Positions 25,496 through 34,249 of a DNA stretch of 35,710 bases are shown piece by piece; position 1 is the stretch's first letter; the number at the start of each line of letters is the position of its first letter. The stretch is from the NCBI GenBank assembly GCA_020692565.1, contig JAIMKJ010000027.1:1-35710 (forward strand), read 5' to 3'. Position numbers and translations under genes: made by a program. Origin of the DNA: Thermomonas sp. Lineage in GTDB: Bacteria > Pseudomonadota > Gammaproteobacteria > Xanthomonadales > Xanthomonadaceae. The notes beneath the pieces are model-generated. The model did no database searches. It had not been told where the DNA came from and worked only from the letters and a program-made list of their open reading frames with translations.

Positions 25496-25777
25496 TTACG
25501 GCTTTTCATGCCACCTTGTTGCAAAAAATGGCAATAGCAGCGCCAAGAAAATCAAAGACGTAAGAACAAAAATCTTAAACCAAAAAGGCAGCGAACTGAG
25601 GAAAAAGAATGCAATGAAAAGAAAAACCGCCCCTCCGTGGAGAGCATTAACGATACGAGTAAATTTTGTATCGACCCGGACGTATCCAGCGCCACATCCC
25701 TGACAGGTCGTTTCTTTACTCTTAAATAATGGCAGCGGAGATTGGCAATTGTGACATTTTTGACGAGGCATTTTCAT
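25496..25777 (-). CDS. Small zinc-ribbon membrane protein downstream of the RHS gene
   Basis: A 93-residue protein. The N-terminus holds two CxxC pairs (Cys8/Cys11 and Cys25/Cys28), a zinc-ribbon layout. Two hydrophobic segments follow (about 46-61 and 64-84) with a short basic tail, so the ribbon is expected on the membrane surface. TAGGAG precedes ATG 25777 at good spacing. It starts 8 bp after the RHS stop and is AT-rich like the end of that gene. Immunity genes often take this place in RHS loci, but nothing in the sequence proves that role. Confidence 0.78.
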   Translation of the reverse strand: MKMPRQKCHNCQSPLPLFKSKETTCQGCGAGYVRVDTKFTRIVNALHGGAVFLFIAFFFLSSLPFWFKIFVLTSLIFLALLLPFFATRWHEKP

Positions 25778-25785
25778 AAAATCTC

Positions 25786-28700
25786 CTACGGCGTAGAAGG
25801 TGTTAATTGCTCACCACCAACAAAGGCTTCAATAGCGGCAATTTCACTCTCATGTTTAGCAGCAGCAGAAAGAGCGTTCCCATAAGCCGCTGTCATTGTC
25901 AAAGCCATTCCTGGCTGCGCGCCGGCTCTGGCTGAAACCGCCATCGATGTAGCTGTCCTACCCAAAACGCGCCCTTCAAAATTTCTTCTCTGTGAAGGAC
26001 TCGCTTGGTCATACGCTTGCTTCAAGCGTCTCGATAGCTCGCCGGGATTCTGCACCGCTCGATCAATTGCCCTATCAACAGTAGCTTCTGCTCTAATTGC
26101 TTGTTGCTCCATTTCATCACCCAATGCGCCACTACGCTTGATAATGTGATAAGGAGCATCCACAAGAAGACCCTTGGCATAAGTCAGTGGTCCTTGAATA
26201 ACGCCTCCAATGAACTGCGTAGCCTGACTCATAGGCGAATCAGGGGAATTAGTGACTGCACGATTACCCTGCCCCACCGCGACGCAGGTTTGGGCGCAAC
26301 TATCAGATACTCTTAGGTACCCCTCACATAATGAGCCACCACAGAAGCCCACAGAATGGGCGCGCTGTAAACGTCCATCAGGGTCAATAAAGCGGTATGG
26401 ATTATTGGCTGCGTATTTATATCTGTTGAAGTTCGCACCTGTGCCGCTATTTGCTGCAACAGGATCAATACTAAGGAACCTACCAATCGACTGATCGTAA
26501 TACCTCTGCTGCATATAAGTAAGCCCAGTCGCGCCATCCATCACATGGCCTGTGTAACCAATCCCGCTGCGCGTTGGATTGCCGATGATCGCGCCGTAAG
26601 GCTCGTAGTTGTTGCGCTCGATCACCGCACCCGCTTCGTTGGTCAACGCCACCGGACTGCCCAGCGCATCGGTATGCTGGTATCTGGTCGCGATGACGGT
26701 GTTGCTCGGCCAGTGGTGATCGATCGTCGCGATCAGGCTGCCTGCCAGATAGACGAATTCGTGCGTCTTCTGATTCAGATAATTGGGACCCTCCCAATCG
26801 CTCGAGAACACCATCTGCCCGGCCTGGTTGTATTGCCACAGTGTTGTCTGACTGGCATCGGCCTTCGTCGTCTGCACGCGGCGGCCGAGTCCGTCGTAAC
26901 GATACGATTCCTTGCCCGGCACGTTGCGCAGGCGGTTGCCATAATCGAACTCATAGGCTTGGCCGTTCTTGTTCGCCAGATTCCCTTGAGGGTCGTAACC
27001 GATACCCACGACGCTCGCACCGGCGGTATTGCGGATGTTGGTCAAGCGATTCTGTGCGTCGTAGACGTAGTCCGCGTAGTCCTTAACGCCTGCATGCTTC
27101 CACGACTCGATATTATCGAGCGCATCGTAGGTGAACCGATGCGTGTGATCGCTGCCGCCGAACATGGCCGATGCCGATGTGGTCAAACGGTCCAGGTCGT
27201 CGTAACTCATCCAACGATGTTGCGCGGTCGACGTGCCGGTGACCAGGTCGAGAATCGTGGTCGGGTTGCTGTTCTTGTCGTAGTCGTAAGCGAAATCAAG
27301 CACATTTCCAGTACTGGTCACGCGCGCCGGCAACTGCCGCGCGTTCTGGCTCATCGTATGTACGATGCCGTTGCCGTAGGTGAACTTCTTCAACGCGCCG
27401 TTCGGGAAATATTCCGCACCAGAGGCGTAGTAGATCGAACTCAGGAGAGCGTTGCGCGCCTGCGTCGCCTGCCCGAGGGCATTCGGCGCGAAGTCCAGTT
27501 TCAGGCCGGACGGGGAATACGACTGCCAACGCAGGTGGCCGATGGTGTCATATTCGTAGCCGATTCCCCACGTGTAAGGGTACGTCGGCTGACTCAATGA
27601 CTCTCCGGACAGCAAGCGGCGTTTGTTGTATGCATAGGCCGTGACCACTGGCGTCGCATTGCCGCTATCGTTGTAGGCGGTCACGCTGGCCGGCAGATTG
27701 TCCTTCTCGTACGTCCAGATCTGATTACCCTTGCCATCTGGAAACGTCAGGTGGGTAAGGCGATTGCGGGCATCGTATGTCCGCACCGTCGCCAAACCGG
27801 TACCGAACGCCGCCAAGTGCTGGCAGTCGGTCGTTGAATTGAATGTGGACGCAGACAGGCCGGACGCCTGCCAGACGAGGTTGCCGGCAGCGTCGTAACC
27901 CATGACCGAGGCGCCCGTTTCAGGCTCGATGGTCTTGCACAACTGCGCGTTGCCGTCGTACACGTACTGCCGGCTGGCCTGCAGGCTGTTGTCGGCGCTG
28001 CGCTGCGTGAGTTGCAGCGGCCAACCGAACTGCGGGTGACGTGCAATTTCGATCACCTGGTTTTCAGGCTGGTCGCTACGGATCGGAAGATCGTAGCCCG
28101 GCTGATCCCAAGCCATGAAGGTGGTCGTGGTTTGCAGGTTGCGCGGATTGATGACACGTACCTGCAACCCGGCCAGATATTCTGTCGTCGTCGTCAGTAC
28201 GTCATGCTCGCTATCCTGTTCAGTGCGTACTACGCGATCCAGCGCGTCATAGAACGTGCGTGACCCAAGTGCTGGCGGCAGCACATCGGACGTCGGATAC
28301 GACTGGAAATTCTGACGGCCATTGGCATCGTATCCGAAGCGGGTCGATCGCAATGTAGGATTGACATTGGTCGCATCGTATTCATGCACCAGAATCGGAC
28401 GCCACATCGCATCCATATAAGTGAATTTACGATAGTCGCCTTGGCCTTCATACTTCCGCCATTGGCCGATCGATATACCGGGGGGTAGCCAATCGCCGCT
28501 CGCCAAGGGGCGAAACTCGAAACCACCCATCGCCCACTGTGAAGTATCGCAGACCCCGAGTTGGGTTTCTGATGGATGGCGCAGGTTCTCCAAACGGCCC
28601 ATCGAGTCATAACCGTAACAGGTCTTGGCGCCGACCTCGTTGGTGACGGAGGTAATCCAACCGTTATCGTCGACAACGGCGGAGGCAACCGCACCCGCAG

Positions 28701-29091
28701 GCGCTTCAGGCGTGGACGGGAACACCGTCCCCTGAGGAATTCCGCGCTTCCATCCCGAAAACGTGGTGATATTTTCCTTGCCATCCGCCAGCGTAGCGAT
28801 GGTGCCGTCCGCGTTGTAGGTCAACGCCTGCTCGAGCTTGCCGAATCCGAAAATCCTGGCGGGCTGTGCACCCGCGCTGTATTCAGCCTCTGCGATGACG
28901 ATGCCATTGGGGGTCGACGCCGAAACGCACCCCCCCGGCGTTATGCATACGATCCTCCCCACCTGCCCGACAACCCATAGCGCCGGATCATCGTAATACT
29001 CGATCGATTCTGTTTTCGTATATGTCTGCGCAAAAACGGCACATGGCAGCATCGCGGTCAACAATATCGCGGAAATGCATACAGACCGCAT
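25786..29091 (-). CDS. Secreted RHS-repeat protein with variable C-terminal tip
   Basis: A 1101-residue protein. The signal peptide MRSVCISAILLTAMLPCAVF is cut near Ala21. Many YD/RHS repeats follow (YGYDSMGRLENLRHP, YDALDNIESWKHAGV, YDAQNRLTNIRNTAG and others). The RHS core ends in RYYDQSIGRFLSIDPV and NNPYRFIDPDGR. After that (25786-26370) about 194 residues have a different composition and no repeat; this is where RHS proteins carry toxin or effector domains, and I cannot name this one. ATG 29091 has AAGGAG upstream. The frame is open to ATG 29172, which overlaps the previous gene by 4 bp (ATGA), so translational coupling with a longer N-terminus is the alternative. It is more AT-rich than the housekeeping genes. 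Confidence 0.88.
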   Translation of the reverse strand: MRSVCISAILLTAMLPCAVFAQTYTKTESIEYYDDPALWVVGQVGRIVCITPGGCVSASTPNGIVIAEAEYSAGAQPARIFGFGKLEQALTYNADGTIATLADGKENITTFSGWKRGIPQGTVFPSTPEAPAGAVASAVVDDNGWITSVTNEVGAKTCYGYDSMGRLENLRHPSETQLGVCDTSQWAMGGFEFRPLASGDWLPPGISIGQWRKYEGQGDYRKFTYMDAMWRPILVHEYDATNVNPTLRSTRFGYDANGRQNFQSYPTSDVLPPALGSRTFYDALDRVVRTEQDSEHDVLTTTTEYLAGLQVRVINPRNLQTTTTFMAWDQPGYDLPIRSDQPENQVIEIARHPQFGWPLQLTQRSADNSLQASRQYVYDGNAQLCKTIEPETGASVMGYDAAGNLVWQASGLSASTFNSTTDCQHLAAFGTGLATVRTYDARNRLTHLTFPDGKGNQIWTYEKDNLPASVTAYNDSGNATPVVTAYAYNKRRLLSGESLSQPTYPYTWGIGYEYDTIGHLRWQSYSPSGLKLDFAPNALGQATQARNALLSSIYYASGAEYFPNGALKKFTYGNGIVHTMSQNARQLPARVTSTGNVLDFAYDYDKNSNPTTILDLVTGTSTAQHRWMSYDDLDRLTTSASAMFGGSDHTHRFTYDALDNIESWKHAGVKDYADYVYDAQNRLTNIRNTAGASVVGIGYDPQGNLANKNGQAYEFDYGNRLRNVPGKESYRYDGLGRRVQTTKADASQTTLWQYNQAGQMVFSSDWEGPNYLNQKTHEFVYLAGSLIATIDHHWPSNTVIATRYQHTDALGSPVALTNEAGAVIERNNYEPYGAIIGNPTRSGIGYTGHVMDGATGLTYMQQRYYDQSIGRFLSIDPVAANSGTGANFNRYKYAANNPYRFIDPDGRLQRAHSVGFCGGSLCEGYLRVSDSCAQTCVAVGQGNRAVTNSPDSPMSQATQFIGGVIQGPLTYAKGLLVDAPYHIIKRSGALGDEMEQQAIRAEATVDRAIDRAVQNPGELSRRLKQAYDQASPSQRRNFEGRVLGRTATSMAVSARAGAQPGMALTMTAAYGNALSAAAKHESEIAAIEAFVGGEQLTPSTP

Positions 29092-29168
29092 TATTTTCTG
29101 CTCCTTTTCCGCAAACGCCTCAGCGCACCGGAAGGACCCATGGGATGATTTTCTCGTGCCCTGCCGAC

Positions 29169-31079
29169 TCATGGTGCGGGCGAACTGCTTTTAACCACTT
29201 TCGTCGGCCGCCCATATGTATCGAAGCAAGGCGCGGCGGCGGACACATCACAGGTGGACGGCACCTCCCACAGGAATTTTTGCCCATCCTGAATCGTGGC
29301 TTCACTTTTCTTTGGTCGCAGGAAGACACTCGAATATTCATTCGAATCAGAATACGGGTGATAGCCGATGCGTTTCGGAAATGCGGCACTGCCTGCATCC
29401 ACCAGATACGTGGATTCCTGAGTGCGCTGGATCGCACCCGAGCTGGAGCGCGAGACCTTCAGCAAAAGGCCTTCATTGACTTTATAGGCATTGCCGTAGC
29501 TATAGGTGTCGATAGAACCTTCCGGATTCAATACTTTCACTCTGACAGTCCCATCCATCAGCTCTGGAGCGAATCCGATATCCGACTGGTAATGATATTT
29601 CCACACCCGATCGGACAACCCGGGTCCGGAGACTTTCTTCTCCGTCATTGCGAGAGTCCAACCGCCGAGATAGATCGCCGGCTCAATGATGTTGGTCGCA
29701 TATCCCGTAACTTCGGTCGTCCAGCCACTGACGTAACACTGTCGATGGACCCTGGAACGGCCAAGCATGACGGCGCTGATCTTGAAATCCGCCTGCGCAC
29801 CCGATGGGCTGATCACGCGGTATATCGTGCCGGCCACGCTGGCCCCGGCAGTAGCATCGGGATTCTGAGTGCCCGTCCAGTTGCCGGGCAGGGAACACGA
29901 CCCATGAAGACGGTCGATTACGGGTGCGAAAGCGGGGTGGGAAGTGTTCGGATAAACCCATTTGCTCTGGTCAGGATTGCGAACTTCGCTCAACCAACCG
30001 TCACTGGGGTACGGGTTGCCATAGACGTAGCTCCATACCCGCCCATTGACACTGACCGTATCAACACGCTCGTTCGCATAAGCGATATCAATCCTGCGGC
30101 CGTCGCTCGCCTCGATCTTGTCCAGATGGATTTTTTCGTTGCTCTTGTTCGAATAGGTATACGAAACCCAGTTACCGAAACGATCTTCGATTCGTGTCGG
30201 ATAGATCGCTAACGTGACCTGATTCATGAAGACAGGGGAAACCGTATTCATGCCTCCGCCGCTATACACGGAGATGCTGGAGAACGACTCCGTCTTTTTC
30301 TGAAGCGCAATCCAGTCGAAGAAATACTTTGTCCCGTCCGGCCTGACAACTTGATAGCCTTCGGACCGCCCGTATTTCTGCTCTTCGGCCGTAGCGCCTC
30401 CGGCGTTCTTCAATGAAGGCAAGCAGGAAACATAATCCAATCCTGCCGTAAGCCAGAAGTAGGGGCCTCCGGTCGACGGAGCAGGCATCGCGCTTTCGTT
30501 ATAGACCAAGAGTTGCCCCGAACCATCGGGAAAATGCAGCTTCGGCGCATTCCAGAACGCATGGACCGGAAAGGAATCGGGATACCATACCGCTGGCGGA
30601 GAGGCAATGTAGTTCTTGTTCGCAATAGAGCAGTTTTTCGTCGGCCTGGCCGGGTCGGTTGTCGCCCAACCCGTTTGCTCGTCATACGACGCTTCTATCC
30701 GAGGCAATGCGATCTCCCAATCGGCAAGCGCCATATTCGGATTTCCGTAACGGCCGCGCGGCTCGGTCGCTTTCAGCGCACGCCTGAACTCCACATCCAA
30801 CCCGTTGTTCCCCGGGATCGACACATCCACGACATTGAAGTTCAGCGCACCGCTTTCCAAGCCGTGCTGATCGCCGAATTCATTGCCCGGAGTCGCAAGG
30901 TTGCGCTTCGGATCTTCCCGCAAAGTCTGATATCTCAAATCAACCTTCGTCGGAAATGAATAGGTTTGCGCAAATGCCTGCGCAAACAATGACTGGGCTA
31001 AAAAGAAACTCCAGACAAACACTGCCGGAGTGATTTTGATCGATCTTCGCCCGGTAGGGCTGATGATTTCGCTCTGCAT
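29169..31079 (-). CDS. Secreted RHS-associated protein (N-terminal partner)
   Basis: A 636-residue exported protein. The signal runs to about Ala37 (FFLAQSLFAQAFA). The body is beta-rich with RHS-like phrases: VVRPDGTKYFFDW, RIEDRFGNWVSYTYS, IEASDGRRIDIAYANE and YPSDGWLSEVRNPDQSKWVY. It looks like the N-terminal half of a larger RHS shell made as a separate protein. No wall-plug, catalytic or toxin domain is recognisable. ATG 31079 is preceded by CGGAGAG; the frame upstream to 31142 adds 21 residues with no signal. The stop overlaps the upstream ATG option of the RHS gene that follows, so the two are one operon. Confidence 0.8.
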   Translation of the reverse strand: MQSEIISPTGRRSIKITPAVFVWSFFLAQSLFAQAFAQTYSFPTKVDLRYQTLREDPKRNLATPGNEFGDQHGLESGALNFNVVDVSIPGNNGLDVEFRRALKATEPRGRYGNPNMALADWEIALPRIEASYDEQTGWATTDPARPTKNCSIANKNYIASPPAVWYPDSFPVHAFWNAPKLHFPDGSGQLLVYNESAMPAPSTGGPYFWLTAGLDYVSCLPSLKNAGGATAEEQKYGRSEGYQVVRPDGTKYFFDWIALQKKTESFSSISVYSGGGMNTVSPVFMNQVTLAIYPTRIEDRFGNWVSYTYSNKSNEKIHLDKIEASDGRRIDIAYANERVDTVSVNGRVWSYVYGNPYPSDGWLSEVRNPDQSKWVYPNTSHPAFAPVIDRLHGSCSLPGNWTGTQNPDATAGASVAGTIYRVISPSGAQADFKISAVMLGRSRVHRQCYVSGWTTEVTGYATNIIEPAIYLGGWTLAMTEKKVSGPGLSDRVWKYHYQSDIGFAPELMDGTVRVKVLNPEGSIDTYSYGNAYKVNEGLLLKVSRSSSGAIQRTQESTYLVDAGSAAFPKRIGYHPYSDSNEYSSVFLRPKKSEATIQDGQKFLWEVPSTCDVSAAAPCFDTYGRPTKVVKSSSPAP

Positions 31080-31177
31080 GAAACAATCTCTCCGGGCGAG
31101 CATGATCCGCAAAAAATACCTTGTTCCGTGTCGCCGCACCATCTGCGGAAGACAGCATCAAACAACGAGGTGCAAGC

Positions 31178-32330
<1,153 letters not shown>

Positions 32331-32341
32331 TTGTTAAGAAT

Positions 32342-32355
32342 TTGATCATTCTCAA
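32342..32355 (+). promoter_or_regulatory. FNR/Anr-like site upstream of ompW
   Basis: TTGATCATTCTCAA matches TTGAT-N4-ATCAA at nine of the ten fixed bases. It lies 77 bp upstream of the ompW ATG and about 160 bp upstream of gap. The enterobacterial ompW gene is known to respond to FNR, which makes the match plausible. Confidence 0.5.
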
Positions 32356-32431
32356 TACCGCGCCCGGGAAGGCGCGCGATTGTGTCGGCAATCCGCCACA
32401 ACCTCATCCACAGCACAGGAGTTTCACCCCC

Positions 32432-33064
32432 ATGAACACCCGTTCGATCCGCCGCTTCGCCCCGCTCGCCGCAGCGCTCGTCCTCGGCAGCCTCGCCGCT
32501 CCCGCGTTCGCCCAACAGGCCGGCGAATGGACCTTCGGCGTCGGCGCCCACCAGGTCAACCCGAAATCCGACAACGGCAGCGTGGTCGGCGGCACCCTCG
32601 ACGTGGACGTCGGCAGCAACGTCCGCCCCACCATCACCGCCGAATATTTCGTCCGCGACAACCTGGGCATCGAGGTGCTGGCCTCCTGGCCGTTCGAGCA
32701 CGACATCAGCATCGCCGGCGTGGGCCAGGTCGGTTCGACCAAGCACCTGCCGCCCACCGTCTCGCTGCAATACCACTTCGGCAAAGGCACGGTGAAGCCT
32801 TTCGTGGGCGCGGGCATCAACTACACCCTGTTCATGAGCGAAAAGACCGAAGGCGCGCTGGCCGGCAGCGATCTGAAGCTGGACGACTCCTTTGGTCTGG
32901 CCCTGCATGCGGGCATCGATTTCAAGGTCGGCGAGAAAGGTGCGATCCGCATCGACGCCCGCTGGATCGACATCGATACCGACGCCTCGCTCGACGGCGT
33001 CGACATCGGCACCGTGAACATCGACCCGCTGGTCTACGGCGCGGCCTACGTCTTCCAGTTCTGA
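32432..33064 (+). CDS. ompW: OmpW family outer-membrane protein
   Basis: A small eight-strand beta-barrel of 210 residues. The signal peptide is cut after AFA (27), and the mature protein begins QQAGEWTFGVGAHQVNP, an OmpW-like first strand. Later strands (FVRDNLGIEVLASWPFEHD, LQYHF, PFVGAGINYT and the terminal YGAAYVFQF with C-terminal Phe) fit the family and BAM recognition. ATG 32432 has AGGAG 11 bp upstream. It is transcribed divergently from gap. OmpW proteins pass small hydrophobic compounds and are often redox- or stress-regulated. The FNR-like box upstream agrees with that. Confidence 0.92.
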   Translation: MNTRSIRRFAPLAAALVLGSLAAPAFAQQAGEWTFGVGAHQVNPKSDNGSVVGGTLDVDVGSNVRPTITAEYFVRDNLGIEVLASWPFEHDISIAGVGQVGSTKHLPPTVSLQYHFGKGTVKPFVGAGINYTLFMSEKTEGALAGSDLKLDDSFGLALHAGIDFKVGEKGAIRIDARWIDIDTDASLDGVDIGTVNIDPLVYGAAYVFQF

Positions 33065-33084
33065 TCGCTGCAGCGCGATGGGGC

Positions 33085-33104
33085 GGCCATGCTCGAGCAT
33101 GGCC
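33085..33104. terminator. Perfect 20-bp palindrome after ompW
   Basis: GGCCATGC and GCATGGCC form an 8-bp stem around TCGA, 20 bp past the ompW stop. No T run follows, so it is a weaker candidate than the hairpin just downstream. It may protect the mRNA 3' end. Confidence 0.45.
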
Positions 33105-33120
33105 GGCCCGATGACTGCAA

Positions 33121-33172
33121 AGAACGGATCATGTCGGCTACTCTCTCCTCCGCATGATCCGTTCTGTTTTTT
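33121..33172 (+). terminator. Rho-independent terminator of ompW overlapping the nuclease start
   Basis: A 13-bp perfect stem (AGAACGGATCATG at 33121, CATGATCCGTTCT ending at 33165) with a 19-nt loop, then G and six T. It ends the ompW transcript. The right arm contains the apparent ATG (33154) of the next gene. Confidence 0.85.
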
Positions 33173-34074
33173 CATCCCGGCCGCCACGCAGCCCGAACAC
33201 GCCCCGCCGCAGCGGACCACGGGCGGGTTTGGTGGTGTGCGCATGGCTGGCGGCGCTGCTGCCAACCGCTGCCCATGCCTGGGGCGGCTATGGCCATCGC
33301 CTGATCGGGCGTCTGGCCGAGGCCGAACTCACGCCGCAGGCCCGCGCAGAAGTCGCCCGCCTGCTGGGGGCCGCCGAGGATCGCAAACGCGACCGGCGCA
33401 TGCTCGCCGACATCGCCGACTGGGCCGACGGCCTCCGCGACGACCACCCGGAACTCGGGCGCGCCAGCGCGCGCTGGCATTACGTCAACCTGGGCGAAGA
33501 CCGTTGCCGCTATGCGCCACGCAAACACTGCCCGGGCGGCAACTGCGTGATCGGTGCGATCGAGACCCAGCGCGGGATCCTCGCCGACCCGAAACAATCC
33601 GACGCGGCGCGGGCGCAGGCGCTGAAATTCCTGGTGCATTTCGTCGGCGACGCGCATCAGCCGCTGCACGCCGGCTACGCCCGCGACAAGGGCGGCAACA
33701 CGTTCCAGATCCAACTGAACGGCAAGGGCAGCAATCTGCACACGCTCTGGGACCGCGAAGTCGTGGCCTCGGCAAAACTCAGCGAAGACCGCTACCTGCA
33801 CCATCTGCAACGAATGCCGCTGCCGCGCGAAGCGCGCGTCGGCATCGCCGATCCCGCGGCCTGGGCGCAGACCTCGTGCCGGATCGTGCTGCGCGACGGC
33901 TTCTACCCGTCGCGGGCGAAAATCGAACCGGCGTACTTCACGCAGTGGCGCCCCACCGCCGACGCGCAGTTGCGGATCGCCGGGCATCGGCTCGCGGTAT
34001 TGCTCAACGATGCACTGAAGCCGGCTGCACCGAAGCGCGGCGCCTCGAAACCCATCGCCGGCAACAAGCCGTAA
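33154..34074 (+). CDS. S1/P1-type secreted nuclease
   Basis: A zinc-dependent phosphodiesterase of the S1/P1 and phospholipase C fold. As read it has 306 residues. The signal ends AHA (42), so the mature protein starts with Trp43, whose backbone binds zinc in this family. GYGH with His48, WAD with Asp92, WHY (108-110) and HFVGDAHQPLH supply the other ligands; DKGGN and LHTLWD follow. Everything needed for activity is present. The start is uncertain: ATG 33154 lies inside a strong terminator stem and has no ribosome site. TTG or GTG codons at 33229-33237 are in frame, but would leave a very short, uncharged signal peptide. It has no operon partner and converges on the M56 gene. Confidence 0.88.
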   Translation: MIRSVFSSRPPRSPNTPRRSGPRAGLVVCAWLAALLPTAAHAWGGYGHRLIGRLAEAELTPQARAEVARLLGAAEDRKRDRRMLADIADWADGLRDDHPELGRASARWHYVNLGEDRCRYAPRKHCPGGNCVIGAIETQRGILADPKQSDAARAQALKFLVHFVGDAHQPLHAGYARDKGGNTFQIQLNGKGSNLHTLWDREVVASAKLSEDRYLHHLQRMPLPREARVGIADPAAWAQTSCRIVLRDGFYPSRAKIEPAYFTQWRPTADAQLRIAGHRLAVLLNDALKPAAPKRGASKPIAGNKP

Positions 34075-34193
34075 GCGGCGAGGCGAAGCGCTGACGGATG
34101 CGTCCAGCCGCGGTGGGGCAAATGTCGAATGGCATCCTGCCGGCAGCAGCGGCCGGCATGCCCCGGCAGGCCGGCGCAAAGCACCAGACGACC

Positions 34194-34213
34194 CGGTCGC
34201 ATCGATGCGACCG
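34194..34213. terminator. Palindrome between convergent nuclease and M56 genes
   Basis: CGGTCGCATCGATGCGACCG is a perfect 20-bp palindrome, 120 bp past the nuclease stop and 37 bp past the M56 stop. It could be a shared terminator hairpin, though no T run follows on either side. Confidence 0.4.
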
Positions 34214-34249
34214 TTCATGGCCGCATCGACAACCGCTTTCAACGTGCGG

